A DNA stretch of 64,000 nt from assembly GCA_963704535.1 (NCBI GenBank), contig OY969916.1:1860001-1924000 (forward strand), written 5' to 3'. This stretch comes from G963704535 sp963704535 (lineage in GTDB: Bacteria > Chloroflexota > Chloroflexia > Chloroflexales > Roseiflexaceae). A program made the position numbers and the translations under genes. Every line of letters starts with the position of its first letter. Within the stretch, counting starts at the first letter, position 1. Below, piece by piece: positions 1-8,656 of the stretch. Under the pieces are notes generated by a model. The model did no database searches. It worked only from the letters and a program-made list of their open reading frames with translations, and had not been told where the DNA came from.

Positions 1-1
1 C

Positions 2-430
2 GGCGGACGGCGCGGCTGGCTCTACGAAGATGTATTTGCCACCATCAGCCGCCTCGGCCTCGGCGATCGGGTGCGCCTGCTCGACTTCGTGGATGACAAC
101 GACTTGCCCGCGTTGTATAATCTGGCGTGGGCCTTTGTCTACCCGTCGATCTACGAGGGCTTTGGCCTACCGGCGCTGGAGGCTATGCGGTGCGGCACAC
201 CCGTCGTCACCGCCGACAACTCCAGCCTGCCCGAGGTCGTCGGCGATGCGGCGGTCCTAGTGCGTGCCGACGATGTCGCCTCGATCGCCTCCGGTATCGG
301 GCTGGCCGTGTACGACGAGTCGCTCCGGGCGCGGCTGCGGGCCGCGGGCCTGGCGCGGGCGCAGACCTTCACTTGGGAGCGCGCGGCGGAGCAGATTCTG
401 ATGTATTATCGTGCCTTGCAAAAAACTTAG
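2..430 (+). CDS. Glycosyltransferase family 4 (GT-B), C-terminal part; 5' end outside window
   Basis: The visible 142 codons are the C-terminal Rossmann half of a GT-B glycosyltransferase of the GT4 type, which moves a sugar from an activated nucleotide sugar to a lipid or polysaccharide acceptor on the cytoplasmic side of the membrane. The reading frame is already open at base 2. The diagnostic segment is YPSIYEGFGLPALEAM, which carries the E-x7-E nucleotide-sugar motif, followed by CGTPVV and a SLPEVVGDAA stretch typical of the family. The protein ends in a helix rich in Arg/Ala and closes at TAG. Donor and acceptor cannot be told from this part. A hairpin element starts exactly at the stop codon. 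Family assignment is firm; substrate is unknown. Confidence 0.9.
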   Translation, partial: GGRRGWLYEDVFATISRLGLGDRVRLLDFVDDNDLPALYNLAWAFVYPSIYEGFGLPALEAMRCGTPVVTADNSSLPEVVGDAAVLVRADDVASIASGIGLAVYDESLRARLRAAGLARAQTFTWERAAEQILMYYRALQKT

Positions 431-519
431 AGTGTGATCAAAACCTATGGCTAGGGGAGGGGCTTGGGGAGGGCGCCCCTCCCCAAAACCCCTCTCCTCC
501 ACAGATTGCGGTCACACTC
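430..519. repeat. Hairpin element, family C copy 1 (terminator-like)
   Basis: Outer arms GAGTGTGA (430-437) and TCACACTC (512-519) enclose a strong inner stem, GGGGAGGG against CCCTCCCC. It starts on the last base of the glycosyltransferase stop codon and probably ends its transcript. The inner part resembles the hairpin at 2430-2477. Confidence 0.6.
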
Positions 520-559
520 AAAAGATTAAGCGGGCACTAAAGGAGGAAACCAGAGCCAC

Positions 560-1201
560 ATGGCGCATCAACGGGATCTCTCACATGATACGCTCGCTTC
601 CGATCCATTTCAGGGCCGCAGCTACACGCTGGCGCGCCTGTTATCGCAGATCTTTCACCCCATCCTCCTCAGTATTGCTAACTTTTTGATCCTTGGTTAT
701 TACGCCGTCGACGACAATACCACCGGCCTAAAGTGGGCGGCGTTAGGCATCCTAACCCAAGTCCTGCCGCCGACGCTGTTCTACACCTGGCGCCTGCGCC
801 AGGGCGCCTACAGCGACGAGGATATCTCCCTGCGGCATCAGCGCCACGAGCTCTACGTCTTTGGCATTGTGTCGCTCCTGGTCACGACATTGCTTCTCGC
901 GGTTCTGGGCGCACCGCGGCCATTCCTGGCCCTGATGCTGAGCACACTGGCGATCGGCCTGGCGGGCGGGCTGGTCAATCTTTTTTGGAAGATCAGCGTC
1001 CATAGCGCGGCGATCGCAGCTACCGCGATGATCACGCTGCTCTACTCATACACTCTGGGGATCGCCCTGTGGCTGTGTGCCCTGGCCGTCGGGTGGGCGC
1101 GCGTTCGCACCCGCAACCATACGCCGATGCAGGTCCTGGCCGGCTTCGGCACCGCAGCCACGATTGTCGTAGTCGTCTTTCAGATCGTCCAGATCATCTG
1201 A
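560..1201 (+). CDS. PAP2-superfamily integral membrane protein
   Basis: A 213-residue polytopic protein with about six hydrophobic segments (roughly residues 30-50, 58-77, 98-117, 121-141, 150-175 and 194-213). Two blocks look like the second and third motifs of PAP2 lipid phosphatases: ISVHSA near 145-150, with His148 where the PSGH histidine lies, and RNHTPMQVLAG at 185-195, with His187 in the place of the third-motif histidine. The Asp that normally follows at +4 is Gln191, and the first Lys/Arg-Pro motif is not clear. Phosphatase activity on isoprenoid or lipid phosphates is therefore possible but not shown. The ATG is preceded by AGGAGG at about 13 nt. It follows the glycosyltransferase on the same strand but is separated from it by a hairpin. 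Confidence 0.7.
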   Translation: MAHQRDLSHDTLASDPFQGRSYTLARLLSQIFHPILLSIANFLILGYYAVDDNTTGLKWAALGILTQVLPPTLFYTWRLRQGAYSDEDISLRHQRHELYVFGIVSLLVTTLLLAVLGAPRPFLALMLSTLAIGLAGGLVNLFWKISVHSAAIAATAMITLLYSYTLGIALWLCALAVGWARVRTRNHTPMQVLAGFGTAATIVVVVFQIVQII

Positions 1202-1228
1202 TAAGCGGAGATTAGACATGGTTCTTGG

Positions 1229-1304
1229 GAGCTTTACAGTTTTGGGAAAAAAGGGGGTTTGAGGGGGCAGCCCCCTCAGTCTCCCCCACCCACAGTGTAA
1301 AGTA
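1229..1304 (-). repeat. Hairpin repeat, family A copy 1
   Basis: GCTTTACAG through GTGTAAAGT, with the core TTGAGGGGGC/GCCCCCTCA. Family A is named here from the forward form TTTACAATGTGGGTGG...GAGGGGGC-GCCCCCTCAAACCCCCTTTTT. This copy is in reverse orientation between the PAP2 gene and the aldolase. Confidence 0.8.
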
Positions 1305-1385
1305 GAACGGCCCGCTTTTGAAACATGCCTTAGAGATCAAATGAGTCTCCAATCTCCAATCTCGTACGTTAAGGAGGAGGTTTCC

Positions 1386-2417
1386 ATGGCAAAGGTCACA
1401 ATGACCAAGGGGAAGTTCGAGGGGATCAACGCCTGCGCCGACGACCGCGGCGTGATCGCCGCTGCCGCGATGGACCAGCGTGGCTCGCTCCAGAAGGCGA
1501 TCGCCAAGGGTCGTGGTGATGGCGGACAGGCGACCGACCAGGACTTGAGCGAGTTCAAGACCGCCGTGACGAAAGTCCTGACCAGGCACGCCAGCGCGAT
1601 CCTGATGGACCCGGAGTATGGCCTGGAGGCGATCAAGAGCCGTGCGCCCGGCACCGGCGTGCTGCTGGCCTATGAGAAGACCGGCTATGATGTCAGCGTC
1701 AAGGGCCGCCTGCCCGACCTGCTCCCGGAGTGGAGCGTCCGGCGCCTGGTCGAGGCCGGCGCCGACGCGATCAAGATCCTGCTGTATTACAACCCCGCCG
1801 ACAACGAAGGGATCAATACGGTCAAGCAAGCGTTCATCGAGCGCATCGGCGCCGAGTGCGCCGCAGTGGATGTGCCGTTCTTCCTGGAGCCGATCGCCTA
1901 TGACGACGAGCTGGGCGACGACAAAGGGATCGCGTTCGCGAAGAAGAAGCCCGACTATGTGACGCGCTATATGGAGGAGTTCTCCAAGCCGCGCTACGGA
2001 GTGGACGTGCTCAAGGTCGAGGTGCCCGTCAATGTCAAGTTCGTCGAGGGAACGCGGGCCTTCGGCGGGGGCCAGGCCGCCTACACCCGCCAGGAGGCCA
2101 TGGAGCACTTCCGTAGCGCCGCCAGTGTCGCAACTAAGCCGTTTATCTACCTCAGCGCCGGTGTCACCGACGAGATCTTCCGCGAGACGCTGGAACTGGC
2201 CGCCGAGGCCGGAACCAACTTCTCCGGCGTGCTGTGTGGCCGCGCGACCTGGCAGGACGGCATTCCGGTCTACGCCAGGGAGGGCCGAGAGGCGCTTGAG
2301 CGCTGGCTCAGCGACCGCGGCGTACAGAACATCCAGGCGCTCAATGAGGTGCTGGCCAAGGGCGCGAAACCCTGGTGGTCGGCGTACGGCGGCCGCGAGA
2401 ATATCGAAGTCGTCTAG
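1386..2417 (+). CDS. Tagatose-1,6-bisphosphate/fructose-bisphosphate aldolase, LacD type
   Basis: A 343-residue TIM-barrel class I aldolase of the LacD family, which cleaves tagatose 1,6-bisphosphate (and often fructose 1,6-bisphosphate) to dihydroxyacetone phosphate and glyceraldehyde 3-phosphate in the cytosol. Visible family marks are AAMDQRGSL (residues 27-35), the acidic FFLEPIAYDDE block (166-175), and DVLKVEVPV (207-215), whose Lys210 is the likely Schiff-base lysine. IYLSAGVTDEIF and SGVLCGRATWQ follow near the end and would bind phosphate. The start is ATG 1386, with AAGGAGGAGG just upstream; an in-frame ATG at 1341 lacks such a site. No other lac or tagatose genes are near, so a role in general sugar phosphate turnover is as likely as lactose or galactitol use. 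Confidence 0.88.
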   Translation: MAKVTMTKGKFEGINACADDRGVIAAAAMDQRGSLQKAIAKGRGDGGQATDQDLSEFKTAVTKVLTRHASAILMDPEYGLEAIKSRAPGTGVLLAYEKTGYDVSVKGRLPDLLPEWSVRRLVEAGADAIKILLYYNPADNEGINTVKQAFIERIGAECAAVDVPFFLEPIAYDDELGDDKGIAFAKKKPDYVTRYMEEFSKPRYGVDVLKVEVPVNVKFVEGTRAFGGGQAAYTRQEAMEHFRSAASVATKPFIYLSAGVTDEIFRETLELAAEAGTNFSGVLCGRATWQDGIPVYAREGREALERWLSDRGVQNIQALNEVLAKGAKPWWSAYGGRENIEVV

Positions 2418-2429
2418 ATAACTTGGTTG

Positions 2430-2477
2430 GGAGGGGCTTGGGGAGGGTCGCGCTCCCCAAGCCCCTCCTTTCCTTTT
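2430..2477 (+). terminator. Rho-independent terminator of the aldolase gene
   Basis: A perfect 16-bp stem (2430-2445 with 2453-2468, GGAGGGGCTTGGGGAG on the left), a 7-nt loop and a T-rich tail TTTCCTTTT. It lies 12 bp after the stop codon. The stem resembles the core of hairpin family C. Confidence 0.85.
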
Positions 2478-2618
2478 ATGATATCGACAAGTTAACAATT
2501 TCTTATGCCGACCATAATCATCCACACGATCGTCGCCGCTGAGATACACCCCATCGGAGCCCGAAAAACGTGGCTTCCCGCGCTAGGCATCCTGGCCGGG
2601 CACTAAATAAACTGTAAC

Positions 2619-2646
2619 TTGAGTTTTTCCCTCTCCAGCGTATACT
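2619..2646 (+). promoter_or_regulatory. Candidate sigma-70 promoter of the surface protein gene
   Basis: TTGAGT (2619-2624), a 16-bp spacer, then TATACT (2641-2646), about 175 bp upstream of the ATG at 2822. The rest of the 2478-2821 gap shows no gene. Confidence 0.45.
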
Positions 2647-2821
2647 TGGCATTATCGATCACCTGTGAAAGTAGTGAGGATCCGCCTGGGATCTGTCGGG
2701 GGCGCGACTGGCGCCCCCGATTGTGCTGCCTGGAAGGGCGTGGCGCTTCCCCTCGTTCCCACATACGTACTCTTCAATCAATATTGTATAGTTATCTGGT
2801 GGTGAAAGGACAAGAGCAGTT

Positions 2822-4384
2822 ATGCGACGTTCCCTCAGCATTGTCCTGTCGTGTCTCGTCTGCGGCCTGATTTTCTCGCTCAGCGCCTTCCTGGGCGGGC
2901 CGAGCCCGGTGGCCATCACGAACGCGGCCGGCGATGTCGGCATTAAGGGCGCGGCGTTCCCCGCGAACCCCAACTATGATCAATACGCGCCGACCGGCGA
3001 GAAGCCGCAGAGCAAGCTCTGGTACAACAACGGCCGCTGGTGGGCCAGCATGCTGCACTCTGACGGCATCCACTACATCTTCTACCTCAATGGCCAAACC
3101 TGGGTCAAGACCGCCACCCAGCTCGATGACCGCCTCCCCACCCAGGCTGACTGCCTATGGGACGGTACGCACCTGTATGTCGCCTCGGGCGGCGGCACCA
3201 AGGGCGGCAACCCCGGCAACGAGCCAACCGGCATCGATCTCGACGCACGGCTCTACCGCTATAGCTATAACCCTGCGGCCGCTCCCGAGACGGCTTATAC
3301 ATTGGACGCCGGATTCCCGGTCGTCATACGGGCGGGCGGTGCCGAGACAGTCGTGATCGACAAGGACTCCACCGGCCAGCTCTGGACAACCTACACGCAG
3401 AACGGCAAGGTTTGGATCAAGCACAGCGTGGGCTCCGACGCAGTCTGGGGCACGCCGTTCAACCCGCCGGCGCCGGCCGGCAGGCCAAATGCCGTCAGCG
3501 TCGGCCAGGATGACATCTCATCGCTGGTTGCCGTCGACGGCAAGATCGGCGTGCTGTGGAGCAACCAGGACGATACCACGTTTTACTATGCCTACCATAA
3601 TGATACCGATGCGGACAGCACCTGGCAGAGCAATATCGCCTGGAGCCAGCCGAAGATCGCCGACGACCACATCAACCTCAAGTCATTGCAGACTGATGCC
3701 GGCGGCAATGTTTTCGCCGTCGTCAAGACCTCGGTGACGAAGTCGACCGATCCACGCATCCTGCTCTTACGCCGCGACCCGGCCGGCGGGTGGAGCGCTA
3801 CGACTGTCTGGCTCGAGTCGCGCGCGCATACCCGCCCGATCTTGCTGATCGACACCCAAAATCACCGCCTGTACATCTTCGCGACCTCGACAACCACCGG
3901 CGGCAATATCGTCTACAAGCAGAGCACCGACTACACGGCCGGGCCGGTGAGCTTCGGCGATCCTAACGTCGACGGCACACTCTTCATGCAGCTCGCCGAT
4001 CTGCCCGACCTCAACAATGTCACCTCGACCAAGCAGTCCGTCAACGGCGCCACCGACATCGTCATTCTGGCCTGTGACGAACATGCGCTGTTATATGCCC
4101 ACAACCTGCTCGACCTTCCCGGCGCGGCCACCACACCGACGACGACGCCAACGCGAACGCCGACCGCCACCGCGACGGCCACCGCGACGTCGACCGCCAC
4201 TGCTACACGCACGGCGACGGCCACCACAACGGCCACCAGGACGCCGACCGGCACCAGGACGCCGACCGCTACCACAACGCCGACCGCTACCAGAACCCCG
4301 ACCGCTACCGCGACGCCAACCGCCACCACAACACCTCAGACGGCGCCTGAGCAGCATAACTACCTGCCGATGGTGATCCGGTAG
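2822..4384 (+). CDS. Secreted surface protein with Thr/Pro-rich stalk and C-terminal YLPMV motif
   Basis: A 520-residue exported protein of unknown function. Residues 1-25 form a signal peptide (Arg2-Arg3, then a long hydrophobic core). Residues 40-430 form a beta-rich domain with many Trp/Gly turns such as VWIKHSVGSDAVWG, like exo-sialidase or BNR-type propellers, but no Asp-box series can be counted with confidence. Residues about 433-505 are a low-complexity stalk of TPTATRTPT-type repeats, encoded by imperfect ACGCCGACC-like repeats. The last nine residues are HNYLPMVIR, a tail that recurs on the secreted metzincin in this window (IYLPLL). An AAAGGA site precedes the ATG. It is probably a cell-surface or extracellular glycan-related protein; binding and hydrolysis cannot be told apart. 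Confidence 0.75.
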   Translation: MRRSLSIVLSCLVCGLIFSLSAFLGGPSPVAITNAAGDVGIKGAAFPANPNYDQYAPTGEKPQSKLWYNNGRWWASMLHSDGIHYIFYLNGQTWVKTATQLDDRLPTQADCLWDGTHLYVASGGGTKGGNPGNEPTGIDLDARLYRYSYNPAAAPETAYTLDAGFPVVIRAGGAETVVIDKDSTGQLWTTYTQNGKVWIKHSVGSDAVWGTPFNPPAPAGRPNAVSVGQDDISSLVAVDGKIGVLWSNQDDTTFYYAYHNDTDADSTWQSNIAWSQPKIADDHINLKSLQTDAGGNVFAVVKTSVTKSTDPRILLLRRDPAGGWSATTVWLESRAHTRPILLIDTQNHRLYIFATSTTTGGNIVYKQSTDYTAGPVSFGDPNVDGTLFMQLADLPDLNNVTSTKQSVNGATDIVILACDEHALLYAHNLLDLPGAATTPTTTPTRTPTATATATATSTATATRTATATTTATRTPTGTRTPTATTTPTATRTPTATATPTATTTPQTAPEQHNYLPMVIR

Positions 4385-4399
4385 CCTCATACCAAGCGC

Positions 4400-4433
4400 A
4401 GGGCCTGGGGATGGCGATCCATCCCCAGGCCCT
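4400..4433. terminator. Bidirectional terminator between convergent genes
   Basis: A perfect 15-bp stem, AGGGCCTGGGGATGG (4400-4414) with its complement (4419-4433), and a CGAT loop. It lies between the surface protein gene and the leftward response regulator. There is no long T tract. Confidence 0.65.
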
Positions 4434-4479
4434 TGCTCATCAACCAAGCCCGCTGATCAGCCCTGCCCTACCCCAATGT

Positions 4480-5203
4480 TCAGATCATGGCCTCTTTCAT
4501 ATCCGGGCTCACCTCCAGCGTTGGGTCCTGAAAGCGATAGCCGACGCCGCGCACCGTGTGAATTAGGATCGGTCTGGCCGGGTCGGGCTCCACTTTCTCG
4601 CGTAGCCAGCGAATATGCACATCGATCGTACGATTTGAGCCAGGAAACTCGCTGCCCCAAACTCGTTCCAGCAGCGTATCGCGCGAAAGCGCCATGCCGT
4701 TGTTGTGCATCAAACAGGCGAGCAGATCAAACTCCTTAAAAGACAGCTCGATCTCACGATCCTCGTACCAGACGCGGCGGCTATCGTGGTCGAGGCGCAG
4801 CGGACCGATCTGCAATGTGCCGCTGTTGGGCACCTGGTGCTGGCGCTCGTTCCAGCGCATAATCGTACGCACGCGCGCCAGCAGCTCGCCCATCCGAAAT
4901 GGCTTGACCACATAGTCGATTGCGCCAAGCTCCAGCCCGGCGATCAGATGGGCCTCGTCGTGCAGGGCCGTGAGCAGGATGATCGGGACCGGGCTTTCTT
5001 TGGCGACCGTCCGGCAGATCGTGAAGCCATCGATGCCAGGCAGCATGATATTCGAGGATGATCAAATTCGGGCGCCGGCGCGCCAACTCGAGACCTTTGA
5101 TGCCATCGGCCGCGCACTCGACCACAAAGCCGGCCCGCTCGAAATTGTAGCAGAGTGTTTCGAGCAGGATCTGATCGTCTTCGATAACAAGAATGGTTGG
5201 CAT
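4480..5203 (-). CDS. OmpR/PhoB-family response regulator, frame broken at the phospho-acceptor codon
   Basis: The N-terminal part (from ATG 5203) reads MPTILVIEDDQILLETL and runs for 50 residues to NLIIL. There the frame breaks. The rest continues in the next frame as MLPGIDGFTICR, through the receiver core (VPIILLTA, YVVKPF), to an OmpR-type winged helix (LSFKEFDLLACLMHNNG, RTIDVHIRWLREKVE, VRGVGYRF). Removing one of the two T at 5051-5052 turns CTC-GAA-TAT into CTC-GAT-ATC, giving LDIMLPG with Asp51 as phospho-acceptor and a normal 240-residue protein. The break is therefore a single-base insertion in the key codon, probably a sequencing error, otherwise a very recent mutation. No sensor kinase is adjacent. 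It would control transcription on phosphorylation. Confidence 0.85.
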
Positions 5204-5252
5204 ACTGGCAGCTCTTCCTGATTATTCCAGCTCTTTGGCAAGGTTCTTTGGT

Positions 5253-5409
5253 GCTTTACAGTTCTGAGAAAAAAGGGGGTTTGAGGGGGCACCCCCTCAG
5301 TCTTCCCCACTTGCATTGTAAGACAAGGTTTTCGGGAGCTTTATAGTTCTGAGAAAAAGGGGGTTTGAGGGGGCACCCCCCTCAGTCTTCCCCCACTCAC
5401 ATTGTAAAG
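5253..5409 (-). repeat. Hairpin repeat, family A copies 2 and 3 in tandem
   Basis: Two copies (about 5253-5322 and 5337-5409), both reverse, each CTTTA(C/T)AGTTCTGAGAAA...TTGAGGGGGCACCCCCTCAG...CATTGTAA. They fill much of the 5204-5732 gap between the divergent regulator and the unfoldase gene. The remaining sequence holds the promoter at 5590 and no other gene. Confidence 0.85.
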
Positions 5410-5589
5410 TAGAATAGCGCCTTCTGAGACCTTGTGTTTGAGAGAGAGTACTCGCATGACGTTAAGATCATATTATCCAACCGTTAAAATCACCGGGCGT
5501 TCGGCTGAACCTCCCCCTTCCAGACAATCCCACAAACTGATGGATACAAATTGAAACTGTCCTGTACACATTCTGTCACGTGCCGTTCC

Positions 5590-5619
5590 TTGACGGAAGG
5601 AATCTCCGGCAAGTATAAT
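5590..5619 (+). promoter_or_regulatory. Candidate sigma-70 promoter of the unfoldase gene
   Basis: TTGACG (5590-5595), an 18-bp spacer and TATAAT (5614-5619), 113 bp before the ATG at 5733. Confidence 0.6.
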
Positions 5620-5732
5620 GACGGCTAACAACTAAACAATCTTCACCTCCGTCCCCGTTAGTGGTCCCAGTTGGATGACCATCACCTACGGCGGCCCGCA
5701 CAGCCGCCCCTGAATCGCTCTGAGGAATAATT

Positions 5733-6968
5733 ATGGATCAGGTACCTGAACGGATGCGCCGGGCTCTTCGTGGAACAGGCAACCCGCTTGACGACGTGGA
5801 GCAGAAGCTACGGAACACGATTTTCGGACAAGAGCGTGCGATCGAGGCACTGGTTCGCGTGCTCAACCGCGCTCGCTTTGGCTTCTCCGCCGGCAACCCG
5901 CGCCGCCCCCGCGCGACCCTGCTGTTCCTCGGCCCAACCGGTGTTGGTAAAACAGCGACCGCCCGTCGGCTGGCTCAACTGCTACGACCGGATGGGGAGG
6001 CATTTCTCAAGGTGGACTGCTCGCTCTTCAGCCAGGGGCACGAGGTCTCCGCGCTGGTTGGTGCCCCACCTTCCTATGTCGGCCGCGATCAGAAGCCGCT
6101 ATTGAATCCCGACATCATCGAGCAGGATAACAGCGTCGTGCTCTTCGATGAGATCGAGAAGGGCCAGCCTGAACTGTGGAACCTGCTGCTGCAGATTATG
6201 GAGGACGGCGAGATTTTGCTGCTCAACGGCGGTCGCCGCGTCTCATTCCACAATAGCATTGTGATCTTGACGACCAACGTCGGCGCCAAGGAGATGGTCG
6301 ACTATCTCGACCGGCGGACGATCGGCTTCCGCACGGCCCAGAAGGATGTCGAGGCCACCGGCCAGCAGATCTACCAGATCGGGTTCGAGGCGCTGCAACG
6401 TGTCTTCCAACCGGAGTGGATCAACCGAATCGACGAGATTATTGCGTTCCGGCCGCTATCAAGCGATATTTTGCGGGCGGTCCTCGATCGCATGTTGAGC
6501 GAGGCCAATGAGCAGTACCTGCGCCACGGCATCCAGGTTGAGCTGACCGAGCAGGCCAAGGAGTACTTGCTGCATAAAGGCTTCGAGCCGCGCTTCGGCG
6601 CCCGCCCACTGCGCCAGCAGTTGCTCAAGCTGGTCGAAGCGCCCCTGGCCGACTTGCTTGCATCGGGAGGCATCCCCGAGGGCAGCCGAGTGCTGGTCGC
6701 CGCCACCGGGATCGATAAGCACGGTCAGGCGCTCGAGTTTCTGTTTGAAGAGGCACCCGAGCTGCTTCAGCAAGCCCAGGAACTCCGCGCCGCCGAGGTC
6801 GGTCGCAGCAGTACGGAGGGACCGCAGCAGCCTAGTGTCGGCCTTTCGGCTGATCGCGGCAACACGATGGAGCACTCCGCCGGGCCAATCGGCGCCCGCG
6901 GCCCGCGCGTCACCCCGCGCCGCGGATTTGAAGGCGGCCGCAACAGCAAGGATGGGGCGACCGACTAA
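5733..6968 (+). CDS. Single-domain Clp/Hsp100 AAA+ ATPase (ClpB/ClpC D2-like)
   Basis: A 411-residue AAA+ protein that matches only the second ATPase module of ClpA/B/C proteins. Walker A is GPTGVGKT (67-74), the pore loop GAPPSYVGR has Tyr115, Walker B is VVLFDE (135-140), sensor 1 is TTNVG (180-184), and FGARPLRQ carries the sensor-2 arginine before a D2-small domain. It lacks the Clp_N repeats and D1 module of a usual 800-residue ClpB/C. Residues 345-411 are a disordered tail rich in Gly, Arg and Ser. The family uses ATP to thread and unfold proteins. No LGF/IGF-type ClpP docking loop or clpP gene was recognised, so disaggregase or remodelling work is as likely as proteolysis. The ATG follows GAGGAATAATT. 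Confidence 0.85.
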   Translation: MDQVPERMRRALRGTGNPLDDVEQKLRNTIFGQERAIEALVRVLNRARFGFSAGNPRRPRATLLFLGPTGVGKTATARRLAQLLRPDGEAFLKVDCSLFSQGHEVSALVGAPPSYVGRDQKPLLNPDIIEQDNSVVLFDEIEKGQPELWNLLLQIMEDGEILLLNGGRRVSFHNSIVILTTNVGAKEMVDYLDRRTIGFRTAQKDVEATGQQIYQIGFEALQRVFQPEWINRIDEIIAFRPLSSDILRAVLDRMLSEANEQYLRHGIQVELTEQAKEYLLHKGFEPRFGARPLRQQLLKLVEAPLADLLASGGIPEGSRVLVAATGIDKHGQALEFLFEEAPELLQQAQELRAAEVGRSSTEGPQQPSVGLSADRGNTMEHSAGPIGARGPRVTPRRGFEGGRNSKDGATD

Positions 6969-6995
6969 TCTCCCCCGTCTACCTGCTAAAACGAA

Positions 6996-7027
6996 GAAAC
7001 CGGGCTTCTAATCAGAAGCCCGGTTTC
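6996..7027. terminator. Terminator hairpin between convergent genes
   Basis: A perfect 14-bp stem GAAACCGGGCTTCT / AGAAGCCCGGTTTC with an AATC loop, between the rightward unfoldase gene and the leftward kinase gene. It can serve both strands. Confidence 0.8.
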
Positions 7028-7122
7028 TCGCTTGTGAGGCAGGAGAATGGTGCGCGTCGAGCGCAGCACTTCCACACCTCCCAGCCGCAAGATGCCACAC
7101 TTGCAACTTGGTATGAGCGATC

Positions 7123-7953
7123 TCAGACGGCGGCCAGGCGCTGCTCGACCTCTGCGCGGGCCAGCACCTGGCTGGTCCCCAGCCCTTCGACGCTCGCCGC
7201 AGCGACGCAGGCAGCGAACCGAGCTGCCTCCAGGGGATCGCCAGTCTCCTGGAGCCGCACCAGCAGCGCGGCGGCGAAGACATCGCCCGCGCCGGTGGGG
7301 TCGCGCTCGACCGCCGGGAATGGGGCGATATGCTTCGGCGTGCTATGCACGAAAAGCGTTGCCCCCTGTGCGCCCCGAGTGAGCGCGACCAGCGGGCAAT
7401 GCTGTGCATACTCGACAACCAGCGCCTCGTCGCCTTTGACATCCTCGATGCTCAACACCAGGACGCTGATGTGGCCTAAGACTGCCGGGTCGGGCCGCCA
7501 CGGGCGGTAGGCCACTGGCCCCGGCAGCACAGGCTCCCAGGTGCGCATCCAGCCCTGGGGGGTGACGCCGATCAGCGCGCCAGGAAATGCTGTGATGAGC
7601 GCTTCAGGCGTCTCGCCGAGCACTGGCCCCAGGTGAACGATCGGCGCTGCACGCCAGGCTGCGGGGATGTCGGTGAGCGCTATGGGGGTGGAGGTGGCAT
7701 GCAACGTTTGCTGGCGCCCCTGCGGAGTGTAACGGTTCTCAAAGGTCGGCGGCGACGGCGAAGCGTGAAATGCGATTGTGATCGCATCAGGCCAGCCGGG
7801 GGGCAGTTCAGCCGGCGCCGAGACGACCGCCACGCGCCGGCCCAGGCGATGGGCCGTCAGCGCCGCATACAAAGACGTGCCGCCGGGCCTAGTCGTCCCA
7901 TCGGGCAGCACGTCGCGTGTGAAATGGCCGAGCAGTAGATAATCTGGCGCCAT
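7123..7953 (-). CDS. PfkB-family carbohydrate/nucleoside kinase
   Basis: A 276-residue ribokinase-fold kinase that would phosphorylate a sugar or nucleoside with ATP. It begins MAPDYLLLGHFTRD with the N-terminal GGT motif (RPGGTSLYAA) that contacts the sugar. Near the C-terminus it carries the PfkB signature DPTGAGDVFAAALL, whose Asp is the catalytic base. The length is a little short for the family (300-330). The ATG at 7953 overlaps the stop of jag in TGATG, so it is translationally coupled; a TTG at 7956 is an alternative start. It ends the leftward rpmH-rnpA-yidC-jag operon, which is an unusual place for a sugar kinase. The substrate is unknown. Confidence 0.85.
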   Translation of the reverse strand: MAPDYLLLGHFTRDVLPDGTTRPGGTSLYAALTAHRLGRRVAVVSAPAELPPGWPDAITIAFHASPSPPTFENRYTPQGRQQTLHATSTPIALTDIPAAWRAAPIVHLGPVLGETPEALITAFPGALIGVTPQGWMRTWEPVLPGPVAYRPWRPDPAVLGHISVLVLSIEDVKGDEALVVEYAQHCPLVALTRGAQGATLFVHSTPKHIAPFPAVERDPTGAGDVFAAALLVRLQETGDPLEAARFAACVAAASVEGLGTSQVLARAEVEQRLAAV

Positions 7954-8642
7954 CAAGTCTTGGCCGGATAGATCACGACCTTGCGATTCTCGCCTTCACC
8001 ACTGCTCTCGGTGTAGACTGTCGGGTCGCCACGTAGCGCGAGGTGGACGATCCGGCGCTCGTACGCTCCCATCGGTTCCAACGCCAATGGGCGACCGCTT
8101 TGCCGAACGCGCTCGGCCATCCGGCGCGCAAGCCCCTCCAGCGACTCCTGACGCCGCTGGCGATAGTTGCCGACATCCACAACCACTTGGGGCCACTTCT
8201 GGACCTTGCGGCTGACCAGTAAATTGACCATAAACTGGAGCGAACGCAACGTCTCGCCTCGGCGACCGATCAGCAGACCCATTGCCTCCTCATCGGCGCC
8301 TTCGACGTGGAGGGTGATGGTCTCCTCAGGATCGCCACGTGGGCCGGGAACAGTCGAGCGCACCGCCGTGACATAGGCGTGGATGTCCATCCGCTCGAGC
8401 ACATCTTCCAATATTCGTCGAGCGATCTGATCGACATTCGACATACTCGCAGGGGCGTCCGGCTGGACGGGTGCGGCCTCCTCATCGTCATCGACCGCAG
8501 TGACGCGTACGAGTGCCTCCTCGTCGTCGCCCCCAGCCACCAACACCTCAATAGCGACCTCGTCGCGATCCTTGCCGAGCTGGGCCAGCGCCAGCTGAAT
8601 CGCTTCAGCGACCGTGCGCGCGCTGATCTCGATGCTCTTCAT
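7953..8642 (-). CDS. jag: Jag/KhpB-type RNA-binding protein (Jag_N, KH, R3H)
   Basis: A 229-residue cytosolic RNA-binding protein. Residues 1-35 (MKSIEISARTVAEAIQLAL...) form the Jag_N domain, followed by an acidic linker. A KH domain at about 70-155 carries the GRRG loop (126-129), and an R3H domain at about 165-226 has Arg196-x3-His200 in ERRIVH. Jag/KhpB proteins bind RNA, often with KhpA, and are linked to cell elongation and division in Firmicutes. The gene follows yidC by about 15 bp in the order rpmH-rnpA-yidC-jag that is conserved across bacteria. Its stop overlaps the next start by one base. Identification is firm; its RNA targets here are unknown. Confidence 0.93.
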   Translation of the reverse strand: MKSIEISARTVAEAIQLALAQLGKDRDEVAIEVLVAGGDDEEALVRVTAVDDDEEAAPVQPDAPASMSNVDQIARRILEDVLERMDIHAYVTAVRSTVPGPRGDPEETITLHVEGADEEAMGLLIGRRGETLRSLQFMVNLLVSRKVQKWPQVVVDVGNYRQRRQESLEGLARRMAERVRQSGRPLALEPMGAYERRIVHLALRGDPTVYTESSGEGENRKVVIYPAKT

Positions 8643-8656
8643 ATCGTCCTCTTGGT

